Assembly (NCBI GenBank): GCA_009908845.1
Contig: JAAAOQ010000265.1
Span: 1 to 64,000, forward strand
Reading direction: 5' to 3'
Source of the DNA: Gammaproteobacteria bacterium
GTDB taxonomy: Bacteria > Pseudomonadota > Gammaproteobacteria > Chromatiales > Chromatiaceae
DNA: 64,000 nucleotides
In this document: piece by piece, positions 20,670 through 34,246 of the stretch
Numbering within the stretch: position 1 is the first letter of the stretch
Layout of the letters: every line of letters starts with the position of its first letter
The notes under the pieces: generated by a model
Database searches by the model: none
What the model was told of the DNA's origin: nothing
The model's input: the letters and a program-made list of their open reading frames with translations, nothing else
Made by a program: the position numbers and the translations under genes

Positions 20670-21863
20670 ATGATGACCAACTCGACACCAGCGAGCGACC
20701 AAGCGACACCAACCTCGGGGTCGGCCGACGAGCTCGCGACCGCCGCCCTCCCCGGCGGTGACGACCCGACCCCCGCGATCGATGCACCGGAGACTCAACT
20801 GCGCATCACTGCGGTGATCAGCCTGCTGGTCGCGCTCTTTGGCGCGGGACTGTTCGCCGTCCGTGCAGTCGAGCAGACGCGCGAGGCCGGCGCTGAGGCC
20901 GTTGCGCGCACCACCCTGCTCGCCGCTGAGGAGCGTGCTGCGCTCGAGGCCGAGAACACCGATCTCGAGGGCCAGCTCGCCGACGCAACCGCCCGTATTG
21001 CGCAGTTGGAGCAAGCGCAAGCTGAGACCGAGGCCCGCGCCGCTGAGCTGGAGCAGGCCAAGACGTCTGCACAAGACCGCGCCGCGCGGCTGGAGCAGGC
21101 GGAGGCGGCCGCTCAGGACCTCAACGAAGACCTGGAGCTCAAGGCACAGCAGGCGGCGCTCGCGGCCGAAAACGCCAAGCTCACGGAGCAGCTCGCCCGC
21201 ACCAAGGCCAGCCTCGCGGAGTTAGAGCAGGCACGGGCGGCCACCGAGCAACGCGCCGACGAGCTGAGGCGGGAGCTGGGGCGGGAGCTGGGCCAGGCAC
21301 TGGCAAAGGCGCGAGCAACCGCGGCAGCAGAGGCCAATATGGCCCAAACCGAGGCCAGGCTCGCAACCGCGAACGCTGGCTTGGACACGGGAAGCGCAGC
21401 GAGGGGCGAGAGCGAGAGTGGTCCGACCCAAGCAAACGCGCTTGGCGAGCGCTGGCCGGCCTATGCAGCATTGGGCGCCCGCTTCACCGACGACGGCATG
21501 CTGGTCACGCTCGGTGAACAGGCACTGCGCTTCGAGCCCGGTTCGGCAACACTCACGAATCAGGAGCCGAGCGCGCTCCGCGAGGTGAACCGATTCCTGG
21601 CAACCCATCCCGAAGTGCGCGTCGAGCTCCGCGGCCACACCGATAGCACCGGTCCCGCCGAGGCCAATCGCGCGCTCTCCGAGCAGCGCGCCGAGGCGGT
21701 CCAGGAGGTCCTGGTATCGCTCGGCACCAGCGCGGAGCGGATCAGGATCGATGGGCGCGGCGAGCAGGAGCCGATCGCCGATAACCAGACCGCAGCGGGC
21801 CGCCGCGCGAACCGGCGTGTCGAGATCCTGTTGATCGCGGACCGATCAGACCTCGACGGCTAA
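20670..21863 (+). CDS. OmpA-family C-terminal domain protein with one TM and long coiled coil
   Basis: TM followed by Ala/Glu/Leu/Gln-rich coiled coil, then VRVELRGHTDSTGPAEANRALSEQRAEAVQEVLVSLGTSAERIRIDGRGEQEPIADNQTAAGRRANRRVEI. Confidence 0.88.
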   Translation: MMTNSTPASDQATPTSGSADELATAALPGGDDPTPAIDAPETQLRITAVISLLVALFGAGLFAVRAVEQTREAGAEAVARTTLLAAEERAALEAENTDLEGQLADATARIAQLEQAQAETEARAAELEQAKTSAQDRAARLEQAEAAAQDLNEDLELKAQQAALAAENAKLTEQLARTKASLAELEQARAATEQRADELRRELGRELGQALAKARATAAAEANMAQTEARLATANAGLDTGSAARGESESGPTQANALGERWPAYAALGARFTDDGMLVTLGEQALRFEPGSATLTNQEPSALREVNRFLATHPEVRVELRGHTDSTGPAEANRALSEQRAEAVQEVLVSLGTSAERIRIDGRGEQEPIADNQTAAGRRANRRVEILLIADRSDLDG

Positions 21864-23000
21864 TGCAGGTCGTCCGGCCGAGGGTCCGTCACCCTCGTGC
21901 TGAGGTGGGCGCTCCCGGCAGGTGCAGAGTTCGCGAATGGCCGCGGTCGCATAGCCTCCGGCCGGCAGGATGAAACGCAGGATCACATCATTCTCGGCGG
22001 TCCATTCCAGCGTCAGCGACTCGATATCCAAGCGCAGCGGCCGTCTCTCCTGCTTCAGGCCGGTCTCGCTGAGCCCGTCGATCCAATCCGGGTAGGCGGA
22101 AGCAACCTCTTGCTCGAGCGCCTGCACCGCATCCTGCGTCAAGGGCTCACCGGCACCGAAGAGCGGTCCGGTCGGGCTCAGGTCACCGGCGACCAGACGC
22201 GACTCGATCCGGGCATCGACCTCCTCGACCAAGAAATGCGAATGGCTGCCGCGCAGCTGCAGCCGGTCGCCAACCAGCGCCCGCAGCCACTCGCCGCGCT
22301 CGACGCGCCGTGCGAGGGCCTCGTTGAAGAGCTGCGAGCGCGCGGCCGAGATCCAGAGCCCGCGTTGGTGGCGTGTCGCGCGCGGCGCCGCCCCGGCGAA
22401 CAACGCCTGGGCGCGCAGCAGATTGCCCTCGTTGCGCCCGAACCGCTGCGCACCGAAATAGTTCGGTGCCCCTTGCGCAGCGAGCATATCCAGTCGTTTC
22501 GCAGCGGCATCGAGATCCCCTTCGACCCCGCGCAGACGAATGACGAACCGGTTTCCGGCCAGATTGCCGCGCTTGAGCTTACGCCGATGCCGGTGTTGCT
22601 CCAGCACCTCGAGACCATCCTCGGCCAGCAATCGCCAACGCGGCTCCGGCGAGCGCCCGAGGTGGACCGAGAACCACTGCGTCGTCACCGCGTGACGGTC
22701 CTTGAGTCCGGCATAGCCGACCGCCTTGACCGAGACGCCAGCGAGCGCCGCGATCCGCCGTGCCGCCCATTCCGTGTTGGCCGAGGTCTTGCGCACCCGC
22801 AGCAACGCATGCTCACCGTCACCATCTGGACCGAACGCGAGCTGTTCATCCACGATGAAGTCATCGGGCTGGCTGCGCAGCCAGGCGCGCAGCGGCGGAT
22901 CACCGAAGGCGTAGGGCAGCTCGACGAAGGAACGCCAGGGTCGCCAGGCGTCCGGCGTGGCGCCGTTGAATGGCACCATCGATCGAATGGGCTCACTCAT
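21846..23000 (-). CDS. truD: tRNA pseudouridine(13) synthase
   Basis: [46 protein letters not shown]. Confidence 0.95.
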   Translation of the reverse strand: MSEPIRSMVPFNGATPDAWRPWRSFVELPYAFGDPPLRAWLRSQPDDFIVDEQLAFGPDGDGEHALLRVRKTSANTEWAARRIAALAGVSVKAVGYAGLKDRHAVTTQWFSVHLGRSPEPRWRLLAEDGLEVLEQHRHRRKLKRGNLAGNRFVIRLRGVEGDLDAAAKRLDMLAAQGAPNYFGAQRFGRNEGNLLRAQALFAGAAPRATRHQRGLWISAARSQLFNEALARRVERGEWLRALVGDRLQLRGSHSHFLVEEVDARIESRLVAGDLSPTGPLFGAGEPLTQDAVQALEQEVASAYPDWIDGLSETGLKQERRPLRLDIESLTLEWTAENDVILRFILPAGGYATAAIRELCTCRERPPQHEGDGPSAGRPALAVEV

Positions 23001-23482
23001 GATCCGCCCCCTGAGCTCGGCTCGTCGAGCAACACCGCCGCGAACGCCGCGATCCCCTCGGCTCGACCCGTAAAGCCCATGCGCTCGGTCGTCGTCGCCT
23101 TGACGTTGACCCGAGCACACTGGATATCGGCCGCGATGCAATCTCGCATCGCCTGGATATGAGGCGCCAGCTTCGGCGCCTGAGCGGCGATGGTGATATC
23201 GGCGTTATGGACGCTCAGGCCGCGCTCCGTGAGTGCGTCCATCACCCGACGCAGCAGGAGACGGCTGTCGATATCCTTGAACGCGGCATCGGTATCCGGA
23301 AAGTGATGACCGATGTCACCCAATCCGGCGGCGCCAAGCAGCGCATCGCAGAGCGCATGGAGCACGACGTCGCCATCCGAATGGGCCGCCAGACCCTGTG
23401 TATGCGGGATCTCGACGCCAGCGAGCACCAGCCGCCGGTCGGGCGCGAAACGATGGGCATCGATGCCTTGACCGATCAGCAT
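22997..23482 (-). CDS. ispF: 2-C-methyl-D-erythritol 2,4-cyclodiphosphate synthase
   Basis: [53 protein letters not shown]. Confidence 0.97.
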   Translation of the reverse strand: MLIGQGIDAHRFAPDRRLVLAGVEIPHTQGLAAHSDGDVVLHALCDALLGAAGLGDIGHHFPDTDAAFKDIDSRLLLRRVMDALTERGLSVHNADITIAAQAPKLAPHIQAMRDCIAADIQCARVNVKATTTERMGFTGRAEGIAAFAAVLLDEPSSGGGS

Positions 23483-23546
23483 CGACGTCCTTCTGTGCCG
23501 GCTCGGCACAGCCCCTGGGGGGGCCTGTCTTCAACAACGCTCAGGC

Positions 23547-24356
23547 TCATCGCAACCCCTGCTCCTGCTGTTGCTCAAGGAAGAACTGCGCCAGAGGCAG
23601 ATCCTCGGGCCGCGTGATCTTCAGGTTATCGGAGCGGCCTGAGACCAGCAACGGCCGCAGCCCCAATTGCTCGATCGCGCTCGCATCGTCGGTGATCGCG
23701 CTGCCCTGATCGCGTGCCCGCGCCAGCGCGCGGCGAAGGGTGCCAAGCGGAAACGCCTGCGGCGTATAGGCGCGCCAGAGCTGTTCCCGAGGGACGGTAC
23801 GCAGCACGCGATCACCGGACGCGGCATCGGCAACCTTGACCGTGTCGTGCACCGGCACCGCAAGCAAGGCGCCAGCCGACCCGTCGCCCGCAGACCCGTC
23901 GCCCAAGGCAGCGATCAACCGGTCCAAGTCAGACCGCGTCAAGCAGGGACGCGCCGCATCATGGACCAACACCCAGTCATGCTCATCTGCATACTCGCTC
24001 AATGCCTCCAATGCGTTGGCGACCGAATCGGAACGCTCGGTGCCACCCGCGATCCGCTGCACGGCAGGATGGGATGCATAGGCCGTATCAGTCCACCACT
24101 CATCCTCAGCACTCAAGGCCAGGACGCAACCGTCGACTGCCGGATGCTCGAGCAATGTGGCCAGGCTGTGCTCGATCACGCAACGGCCACAGAGCTCGAG
24201 ATACTGCTTCGGAACGGGACCGCCGAAACGACGACCGGCGCCCGCCGCCGGTACCACGGCCCAATGCCGCGGGTTCCGACCCGAGCTAGCCCCAGCACCA
24301 ATCTCGGTCCCAGAGCCCGATCCCGCCCCAGCCCTGCTTCCGTTCTCGGTACTCAT
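23547..24356 (-). CDS. ispD: 2-C-methyl-D-erythritol 4-phosphate cytidylyltransferase with low-complexity N-terminal extension
   Basis: WAVVPAAGAGRRFGGPVPKQYLELCGRCVIEHSLATLLEH, VLVHDAARPCLT. Confidence 0.96.
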   Translation of the reverse strand: MSTENGSRAGAGSGSGTEIGAGASSGRNPRHWAVVPAAGAGRRFGGPVPKQYLELCGRCVIEHSLATLLEHPAVDGCVLALSAEDEWWTDTAYASHPAVQRIAGGTERSDSVANALEALSEYADEHDWVLVHDAARPCLTRSDLDRLIAALGDGSAGDGSAGALLAVPVHDTVKVADAASGDRVLRTVPREQLWRAYTPQAFPLGTLRRALARARDQGSAITDDASAIEQLGLRPLLVSGRSDNLKITRPEDLPLAQFFLEQQQEQGLR

Positions 24357-24646
24357 CGGTCCTGCTCCGGCAAGGGTTTCTCGACCACCTGCAGAAAGAC
24401 CTCGCCGGACTGGATCATGCCGAGCTGGCTGCGGGCCCGCTCCTCGATCGCATCGAGCCCCGTCTTGAGGTCCTCGACCTCGGCAGCCAGGGCATTATTG
24501 CGGGCCTGGAGGTGAGCGAGCTCGTCTTCGGTCTCGGCGATGCGCGTGCGCAGATCATGCAGCTCGGCAAGGCTGCCCTCGCCGACCCAGAGCCGGAACT
24601 GTAGAAAGCCGAGCAATACCACCAGGATCACGACGAGCCAGCGCAT
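24353..24646 (-). CDS. ftsB: Cell division protein FtsB
   Basis: Single N-terminal TM plus coiled coil (LLGFLQFRLWVGEGSLAELHDLRTRIAETEDELAHLQARNNALAAEVEDLKTGLDAIEERARSQLGMIQSGEVFLQVV), located between ispD and eno. Confidence 0.93.
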   Translation of the reverse strand: MRWLVVILVVLLGFLQFRLWVGEGSLAELHDLRTRIAETEDELAHLQARNNALAAEVEDLKTGLDAIEERARSQLGMIQSGEVFLQVVEKPLPEQDR

Positions 24647-24715
24647 CAGGGCAATGCCTCCGCCTTGGTTTCAGGACCGGGGCCAGACCGGCGCCGACCC
24701 GTCTGTGAGAAGCGG

Positions 24716-25999
<1,284 letters not shown>

Positions 26000-26031
26000 T
26001 CAGACCTCTTTCATGCAGGAATACAACGTAG

Positions 26032-26864
26032 CTAGCCTCTGTCCTCGGGGAAGCCGCTCGTCTTGACCAGCCGGTCGAGCTCGACCAGCGTCTCAAGCAG
26101 CTCGCCCATGCGCTCCAGTGGCCAGGCGTTGGGGCCGTCGCTCTTGGCCACGGCGGGGTCGGGATGGGTCTCCATGAAGACCCCGGCGACGCCGGCCGCG
26201 ACAGCGGCGCGCGCCAGCACCGGCACGAACTCCCGCTGGCCCCCCGAGCTGTGGCCCTGCCCGCCCGGCAACTGCACCGAATGGGTGGCGTCGAACACCA
26301 CCGGACAGCCGGTCGCGCGCATCACCGCGAGCGCGCGCATGTCGGAGACCAGATTGTTGTAGCCGAAGCTCACGCCGCGCTCGCAGACCATGACCTGCTG
26401 ATTGCCGGTCGACTGGGCCTTCTCGACCACCCGCTGCATGTCCCAGGGTGCGAGGAACTGGCCCTTCTTGATATTGACCGGCCGGCCTTGGGAGGCGACG
26501 GCGAGGATGAAATTGGTCTGCCGACACAGGAACGCCGGTGTCTGCAAGACATCGACGACCGCGGCCACCTCGTCGAGTGGCGTACCCTCGTGCACATCGG
26601 TGAGGATCGGCACACCAATCCGCTCGCGGACGCCCTCGAGGATCTTCAGCCCGACCTCGAGCCCTAAGCCGCGAAAGCCCTCGATCGACGAGCGGTTGGC
26701 CTTGTCGAACGAGGATTTGAAGATGAACGGGATCGAAAGCGCTTCGCTGAATGCCTTGAGCCGGCCGGCGGTCTCCTGGGCCAGGGTCTCGCTCTCGATC
26801 ACGCAGGGCCCGGCGATCAAGAAGAGCGGCCGGTCGAGGCCGACCTCGAAGCCACAGAGCTCCA

Positions 26865-26865
<1 letters not shown>
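26032..26865 (-). CDS. kdsA: 3-deoxy-8-phosphooctulonate synthase
   Basis: [64 protein letters not shown]. Confidence 0.98.
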
Positions 26866-28565
<1,700 letters not shown>

Positions 28566-28811
28566 CTAGGGTCCGGATAGGATACCGCGGTCACGTTAGC
28601 AAATCGGTCCCAACCTCTCAATTGGCGGCTGTCCGCGACCAGTGCCCAGCGCCGATAGCCTGCGCACTTCACAAGGCCCAAACGGGCACGTATACTCCGC
28701 CGCGTTCGTGATCTGCGGACCACCGTCGCCGCTCGACGCGGTATTCAGAGCAAAAGCAGGCCGCGTGATGTCGCGACGGGATTGATTCACCACCTCTTGG
28801 AGCATCCAGGC

Positions 28812-29219
28812 ATGAACAAGTTTGCAAAGGTCGTAGGCATCGCCGCCATCGCTTCCAGTGCTGCTTTCGCGATGGGCACTGCACAGGCTTGGTGGGGCCC
28901 CGGCTGGGGCGGCCCAGGCTACGGCAGCGGTTGGGGCGACGGCATGGGCGACATGTTCAGCGACATGTTCGGTGACGGCTACGGCGACTTCAACATGAGC
29001 ATGAGCGGCGGTGGGCGCGGCTACGGGCGCGGGCGCGGCTATGGTTATGGCCGCGGCTACGGTTATGGCTACGGTCATCCGTACGGCTATGGTTACGGCT
29101 ATCCGGGCTACGGCTATGGCGCACCTTACGGCGCCCCCTATGGTGGTGCCCCGTATGGCGCAATGCCCTATGGCGCACCGGCCGCACCGGCTGCCCCCGC
29201 AGCTGAGGAATCGAAGTAG
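28812..29219 (+). CDS. Sulfur globule protein-like secreted Gly/Tyr-rich protein
   Basis: Signal peptide [26 protein letters not shown] followed by [18 protein letters not shown].. and repeated [14 protein letters not shown]. Confidence 0.8.
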   Translation: MNKFAKVVGIAAIASSAAFAMGTAQAWWGPGWGGPGYGSGWGDGMGDMFSDMFGDGYGDFNMSMSGGGRGYGRGRGYGYGRGYGYGYGHPYGYGYGYPGYGYGAPYGAPYGGAPYGAMPYGAPAAPAAPAAEESK

Positions 29220-29246
29220 TCAACGGTCCTTCACCGTTGCCTTGAA

Positions 29247-29270
29247 GCCGCGCCTCGGCGCGGCTTTTTG
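29247..29270 (+). terminator. Rho-independent terminator of the sulfur globule protein gene
   Basis: gccgcgcctcggcgcggc hairpin followed by ttttt, shortly after the stop codon. Confidence 0.85.
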
Positions 29271-29505
29271 CGTTCGGGGTTGCCCATTTTCGTGCAATCC
29301 CCCCGCTCGCCATCCGGCGCGTCTCTTAGGCGCCCTTGCGCGGCCGACCCGACTCATCCTTGCGGCCCTCGCCAGCGCGGACCGAGCAGTCGGCCTGGCC
29401 CGATCAGCAGTGCGCGGTCGCCGGCTGCGAGCGCCTGCACCAATGGCTCTGGCTTCGTCGCTGATTCCATTGCGTAGTGCGCGTGTATGTAAACTGGATT
29501 GACGC

Positions 29506-29519
29506 TTGATGCATGTCAA
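29506..29519. promoter_or_regulatory. Putative FNR/CRP-family box TTGATGCATGTCAA
   Basis: Matches TTGAT-N4-ATCAA with one mismatch; ~44 bp upstream of the FNR-type gene start. Confidence 0.6.
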
Positions 29520-29563
29520 TCTGAGTTGCAGAATAGAGCGAAACCTCAACCGGGACTTTTGCC

Positions 29564-30322
29564 TTGACTCAGCGAAAAGTTATTTCGTTTGACACCATCC
29601 GAGTGGCCTGCAAGAACTGCTCGCTCTCGCAGCTCTGCCTGCCAATGGGACTCTCTCCCGAAGACGTCGAGCGGCTCGACGCGATCATCAAGCGATCTCG
29701 GCCGCTGCACCGGGGAGACCACCTGTTCCGAGGAGGCGAGCGTTTCCGGTCGCTCTACGTCGTCAAGACCGGCTCGGTCAAGACCTATGCACCAAGCGAA
29801 GAAGGGGGCGAACAGGTGCTCGGTTTCCACCTCCCCGGCGAGATCATCGGGCTCGACGCGATCGATAAGTCCTGTCATGCCTGCTCGGCGAAGGTGCTCG
29901 AGACCTCGGCCATCTGCGAGGTGCCATTCCAACGGTTCGAGGAGCTTGCGGCATCGATCCCGTCGCTGCAGCATCAGATGTACCGACTGCTCAGCAAGGA
30001 GATCGGTCAGGACGCCGATATGCTGCTGCTGCTCGGGAAGAAGAATGCCGAGGAGCGCTTGGCCGCCTTCCTGACCAGCATGTCGTCCCGGCTCAGCAGG
30101 CGCGGACTCTCCCCGACCGATTTCTATCTCAGCATGTCTCGTCATGAGATCGGCAGCTACCTCGGCCTCGCGGTCGAGACCGTCAGCCGGTTGTTCACAC
30201 GCTTCCAGGAGGACGGCCTCCTGCGGGTCGACCGGAAGCATGTCGAGGTACTGGACCTGCCTGCACTGGAGATGATGGCCGGCTCACCCCCGTCCAATAC
30301 CCACCAGCAACGCTCCAACTAG
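29564..30322 (+). CDS. fnr: FNR-type Crp/Fnr family transcriptional regulator with predicted [4Fe-4S] cysteines
   Basis: CKNCSLSQLC (Cx2Cx5C), additional Cys in SCHACSAK, C-terminal HTH SRHEIGSYLGLAVETVSRLFTRFQEDGLL; TTG start. Confidence 0.92.
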   Translation: MTQRKVISFDTIRVACKNCSLSQLCLPMGLSPEDVERLDAIIKRSRPLHRGDHLFRGGERFRSLYVVKTGSVKTYAPSEEGGEQVLGFHLPGEIIGLDAIDKSCHACSAKVLETSAICEVPFQRFEELAASIPSLQHQMYRLLSKEIGQDADMLLLLGKKNAEERLAAFLTSMSSRLSRRGLSPTDFYLSMSRHEIGSYLGLAVETVSRLFTRFQEDGLLRVDRKHVEVLDLPALEMMAGSPPSNTHQQRSN

Positions 30323-30652
30323 CGCCGGTCAAGGTCGCTGGACGGGAGGTCTGGCTGCGCGACCTCGTGAGGGGACCGTCGCCTCGACGCGGTCGAATCG
30401 ATCTCGCGCTGCGCCAAGAGCCAGGGTTGGGTCTGCCAGCTCGAGTTTAGCCGCGCAAGGCGCCCCTGAACGACCTCTCAACGGACGCTGAACGGTCGCG
30501 CGCTTGTCAAATACCCGGTCGCCGGGCATCCTTAGCCCGCCGCACGAACGCGAACTGAGTGGCCCGCAAGACCCGTAAGACCCATTTGCTGCTGCGGTCG
30601 ATCTTGCGAGAACGCGCTAAACCTTCCTCAGACCCGCCCGTAAGGACCTCGC

Positions 30653-32074
30653 ATGCATCATCTGGCTGTCCGCACGCTGGCCCTAACCCTGCTTTCGCTC
30701 GCTCCCAGTATCGTCTTCGCATCCGAGACGATGCAGCGGCTCGATCTGACCACGAGCTGGGTCGGCTTCACCTCCATCATCATCTTCGTGATCGCCTATG
30801 CGCTCGTGATGGCCGAGGAGTTCACCCATCTGCGTAAGTCGAAGCCGGTGGTGCTCGCGGCCGGTCTGATCTGGATCTTCATCGCCTACTACTACACGGC
30901 CCATCATGGCGACTACCACACCGTCGAGGCGGCGGTGCGGCACAACATCCAGGAGTTCGCCGAGCTATTCCTCTTCCTGCTCGCGGCGATGACCTATATC
31001 AATGCGATGGAGGAACGGCGGGTCTTCGAGGCGCTACGCTCCTGGCTGGTCCGCAGCGGTTTCAGCTACCGCACACTGTTCTGGCTGACCGGTTTCCTGG
31101 CCTTCTTCATCTCGCCGATTGCCGACAACCTGACCACCGCGCTGCTGATGTGCGCCGTAGTGATGGCCGTGGGCGTGGACAACAGGCGCTTCGTGGTGCT
31201 CGGCTGCATCAACATCGTCGTCGCAGCCAATGCCGGCGGCGCCTTCAGCCCGTTCGGCGATATCACGACGCTGATGGTCTGGCAGAAAGGGATCATTGAG
31301 TTCCAGACCTTCTTCCTGCTGTTCATCCCATCGCTCGTCAACTATGTCGTGCCGGCCTACTTCATGGGTAAGGCCGTCCCGGAAGGGACGCCGCCGCCGC
31401 ACGAGGACAACGTCGGCATGAAGCGCGGCGCCAAGCGGATCGTGCTGTTGTTCCTGCTGACCATCGCCACCGCCGTCAGCGTCCACAACTTCTTCCATCT
31501 GCCGCCGGTGCTCGGGATGATGACCGGGCTCGCCTACCTCAAGTTCTTCGGCTATTACCTGCAGGTCACCCGTGAGCTGTCGACCGTCAAGGTCGGCAGC
31601 GTCGAGGACTCGATGCCGTTCGATATCTTCAACAAGGTCGCCAGGGCCGAGTGGGATACCCTGCTCTTCTTCTACGGCGTCATCCTCTGTGTCGGCGGCC
31701 TCGGGTTCATCGGCTACCTGGAGCTGGTCTCGCACGGCGCCTATGGCGTGCTCGGGCCGAGCATCGCCAATACCCTGGTCGGCGTCCTCTCGGCGCTGGT
31801 CGACAACATCCCGGTGATGTTCGCGGTGCTGACGATGAATCCGGACATGTCGCAGGGGCAGTGGCTGCTCGCAACCCTGACCGCTGGGGTCGGCGGCAGC
31901 ATGCTCTCGATCGGATCGGCAGCCGGTGTCGCGCTGATGGGCCAGGCGAAGGGGCTCTATACCTTCTTCGAGCACCTGAAATGGACCAAATTCATCGCCC
32001 TAGGTTATCTGGCGAGCATCCTGACCCATTTCATCGTGAACTTTTGGACCTTCTCGATCCCAGTCAACAACTGA
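30653..32074 (+). CDS. nhaD: Sodium:proton antiporter NhaD
   Basis: Multi-TM; ADNLTTALLMCAVVMAVG, NAGGAFSPFGDITTLMVWQKG, LVDNIPVMFAVLTMNPDMSQGQWLLATLTAGVGGSMLSIGSAAGVALMG. Confidence 0.93.
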   Translation: MHHLAVRTLALTLLSLAPSIVFASETMQRLDLTTSWVGFTSIIIFVIAYALVMAEEFTHLRKSKPVVLAAGLIWIFIAYYYTAHHGDYHTVEAAVRHNIQEFAELFLFLLAAMTYINAMEERRVFEALRSWLVRSGFSYRTLFWLTGFLAFFISPIADNLTTALLMCAVVMAVGVDNRRFVVLGCINIVVAANAGGAFSPFGDITTLMVWQKGIIEFQTFFLLFIPSLVNYVVPAYFMGKAVPEGTPPPHEDNVGMKRGAKRIVLLFLLTIATAVSVHNFFHLPPVLGMMTGLAYLKFFGYYLQVTRELSTVKVGSVEDSMPFDIFNKVARAEWDTLLFFYGVILCVGGLGFIGYLELVSHGAYGVLGPSIANTLVGVLSALVDNIPVMFAVLTMNPDMSQGQWLLATLTAGVGGSMLSIGSAAGVALMGQAKGLYTFFEHLKWTKFIALGYLASILTHFIVNFWTFSIPVNN

Positions 32075-32075
32075 A

Positions 32076-32798
32076 TTAAGCCGGCCAAACGCAGCCGCCA
32101 TTGCTCGCCTTGTCGATCGCGCGCAACCGCTCGGCGTGGGCCGTCAGCTCCGCCGAGCTGGCGCGAATCACCGGTAGTGGTGGCCGGTTGCTGTCGATCC
32201 GCCGGACCGGCGGTCCGCCGTGCTCACCGCTGCGCCCGGAGAGGCCATCGGCGGACTCGCCGCCAAACGCCAGGCTGACCTGACCACCGGTCATCGCCAG
32301 ATAGACATCGGCCAGGATCTCGGCGTCAAGCAAAGCCCCGTGCAGGTCACGCTTCGTGTTGTCGACCTCATAGCGTCGACAGAGCGCATCCAGGCTATTG
32401 CGCTGCCCGGGATGCCGCTCACGCGCGAGCAGCAATGTATCGACCACCGTACAGAGGTCTTCGATACGCGGCGCATCGGCGCGCCATTGCCGCAGCTCGT
32501 GGTTCAGGAAACCGACATCGAACGCGGCGTTGTGGATCACCAGTTCGGCGCCGCGGAGGTAGTCGATCAGCTCCTCGGCGATCTCGGCGAAGCGCGGCTT
32601 ATCCGCGAGAAAGGCGTTCGAGATGCCATGCACGGCGACCGCGCCGGCATCGATCTCGCGATCCGGCTGCAGATAGCGATGGAAGTTGGCCTTGGTCAGC
32701 TGGCGCTCGACCAGTTCGACGCAGCCGATCTCGATGATCCGGTGCCCCTCGGTCGGCTCGAGTCCCGTCGTTTCGGTATCCAGTACGAGTTGTCGCAT
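32076..32798 (-). CDS. dnaQ: DNA polymerase III subunit epsilon
   Basis: MRQLVLDTETTGLEPTEGHRIIEIGCVELVERQLT, FDVGFLNHEL, RHPGQRNSLDALCRRYEVDNTKRDLHGALLDAEILADVYLAMTGGQ. Confidence 0.97.
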   Translation of the reverse strand: MRQLVLDTETTGLEPTEGHRIIEIGCVELVERQLTKANFHRYLQPDREIDAGAVAVHGISNAFLADKPRFAEIAEELIDYLRGAELVIHNAAFDVGFLNHELRQWRADAPRIEDLCTVVDTLLLARERHPGQRNSLDALCRRYEVDNTKRDLHGALLDAEILADVYLAMTGGQVSLAFGGESADGLSGRSGEHGGPPVRRIDSNRPPLPVIRASSAELTAHAERLRAIDKASNGGCVWPA

Positions 32799-32826
32799 CG
32801 CTTCAATCCTCTTCAACGGTGGCTCG

Positions 32827-33303
32827 TCAAGGGCGCTTGGGGATGCCCTGATTCGCGAGCTGATCGGCACGCTCGTTCTCTGGATGACCGCTGTGACCGC
32901 GCACCCAGCGCCATTGCACCCGATGTCCCCCGAGCGCCCGATCAAGCCGTTCCCAGAGGTCCCGGTTCTTGACCGGCGTCCCTTGCTTGGTCATCCACCC
33001 GTTGCGCTTCCAACGGGCCATCCAACGCTCGACGCCGTCCTGCACATAGCGGGAATCCACCGTGAGCAGCACCTCGCTCGGCCGGGTCAATGCCTCCAAG
33101 GCCCGGATCACCGCCATCAGCTCCATTCGGTTGTTGGTCGTCTGCCGTTCACCACCATAGAGCTCCTTCTGGTGCTCGCCATAGCGCAACAAGGCGCCCC
33201 AGCCCCCGGGGCCTGGATTGCCGCGGCAGGCCCCGTCGGTAAAGACCTCGACCGGACGCACGCGCGAAGGCGCCGACGATCGGCTCGCATCAGGATCGCG
33301 CAT
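32827..33303 (-). CDS. rnhA: Ribonuclease HI
   Basis: [73 protein letters not shown]. Confidence 0.98.
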   Translation of the reverse strand: MRDPDASRSSAPSRVRPVEVFTDGACRGNPGPGGWGALLRYGEHQKELYGGERQTTNNRMELMAVIRALEALTRPSEVLLTVDSRYVQDGVERWMARWKRNGWMTKQGTPVKNRDLWERLDRALGGHRVQWRWVRGHSGHPENERADQLANQGIPKRP

Positions 33304-34060
33304 GGTTCCCCTCGCGCGCGGTGGGCTTGACCGCCCCGCCGGGCAGGAACGGGGCGCGCGCCTTCCAGCGTGAGCGCAGCGGCGTCGACAGGGTGACGCG
33401 CTTGACCGCGCGGATCACATAGGCACCGCCGAGTACCGGCCACCAGTCTGCGCCGGTCTTCTCCAGCCAATCGAGCCGATGACTATAGGCCGAGCGCAGC
33501 GGCGGCCGGAACACCAGCCATTCCCGCATCTCCAGCTGAAACCCGAGCACAGCGAGCCAGTCGCCTAGCCGTGAGGCCGTCAACTGGTTGCCGCACCAAG
33601 GGACGCGACGATTGCGCAGCAGACCCCGCATCAGCCCCCAGGTGCTGAATGGATTGAAGCCGACGATCAGGATGCGGCCCTCCGGGATCAGCACCCGCTC
33701 GGCCTCGCGCAGCACATGCTGCGGCTGAAGAGCGAAGTCGAGCGTATGCGGAAGCAGCATCGCATCGACGCTCGATGCGGCCAATGGAAGCTGATGCGCT
33801 TGCGCGGCGACCGGCGAGCCGCGCCAGCCGGCATGGGCATGATCGCCCAGCGTGACCCGGGTGCGGATGCGGCTATGCTCCAGCAGATCCGCGAACTGAG
33901 CAGCGCAGCCGATCTGGACCAGGAAGTAGCCGAACGAGTTCTCGATCATCCGCTCGACACAAGCGGTCTCGGCTTGGGCCACCTGCCGCCCGACCGGCGT
34001 CTTGTACCATTTGCCGAGCACCTCGAGCGGATCATGATCCTGCCAGTCGCAGGGCCTCAT
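33290..34060 (-). CDS. Class I SAM-dependent methyltransferase
   Basis: [53 protein letters not shown]; located beside rnhA/dnaQ. Confidence 0.87.
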   Translation of the reverse strand: MRPCDWQDHDPLEVLGKWYKTPVGRQVAQAETACVERMIENSFGYFLVQIGCAAQFADLLEHSRIRTRVTLGDHAHAGWRGSPVAAQAHQLPLAASSVDAMLLPHTLDFALQPQHVLREAERVLIPEGRILIVGFNPFSTWGLMRGLLRNRRVPWCGNQLTASRLGDWLAVLGFQLEMREWLVFRPPLRSAYSHRLDWLEKTGADWWPVLGGAYVIRAVKRVTLSTPLRSRWKARAPFLPGGAVKPTAREGNHARS

Positions 34061-34246
34061 GCGGCACTCCGCCTCAATCCGGACAGTCTCACCAGCACCC
34101 CAAGCGCACCGGCCCGAGCCCTGAACGGCACGACCCGCGTCCAACGACTGGCATCGATGCGGGATGTCCCGTATATTTTGTCTGTCAAGCGCGTCAAAAC
34201 AAGAACAAAGCGTCTCTTCTGCGAAACCAGCCGTTGCGACCTCATT

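Noticed and set aside
21897-23162. 421-aa plus-strand ORF over truD/ispF
   Set aside because: Shadow ORF; truD and ispF motifs are clear on the opposite strand.
28990-29200. Repetitive ggctatggttatggc tract considered as CRISPR or satellite
   Set aside because: It is the Gly/Tyr-rich coding repeat of the sulfur globule-type protein.
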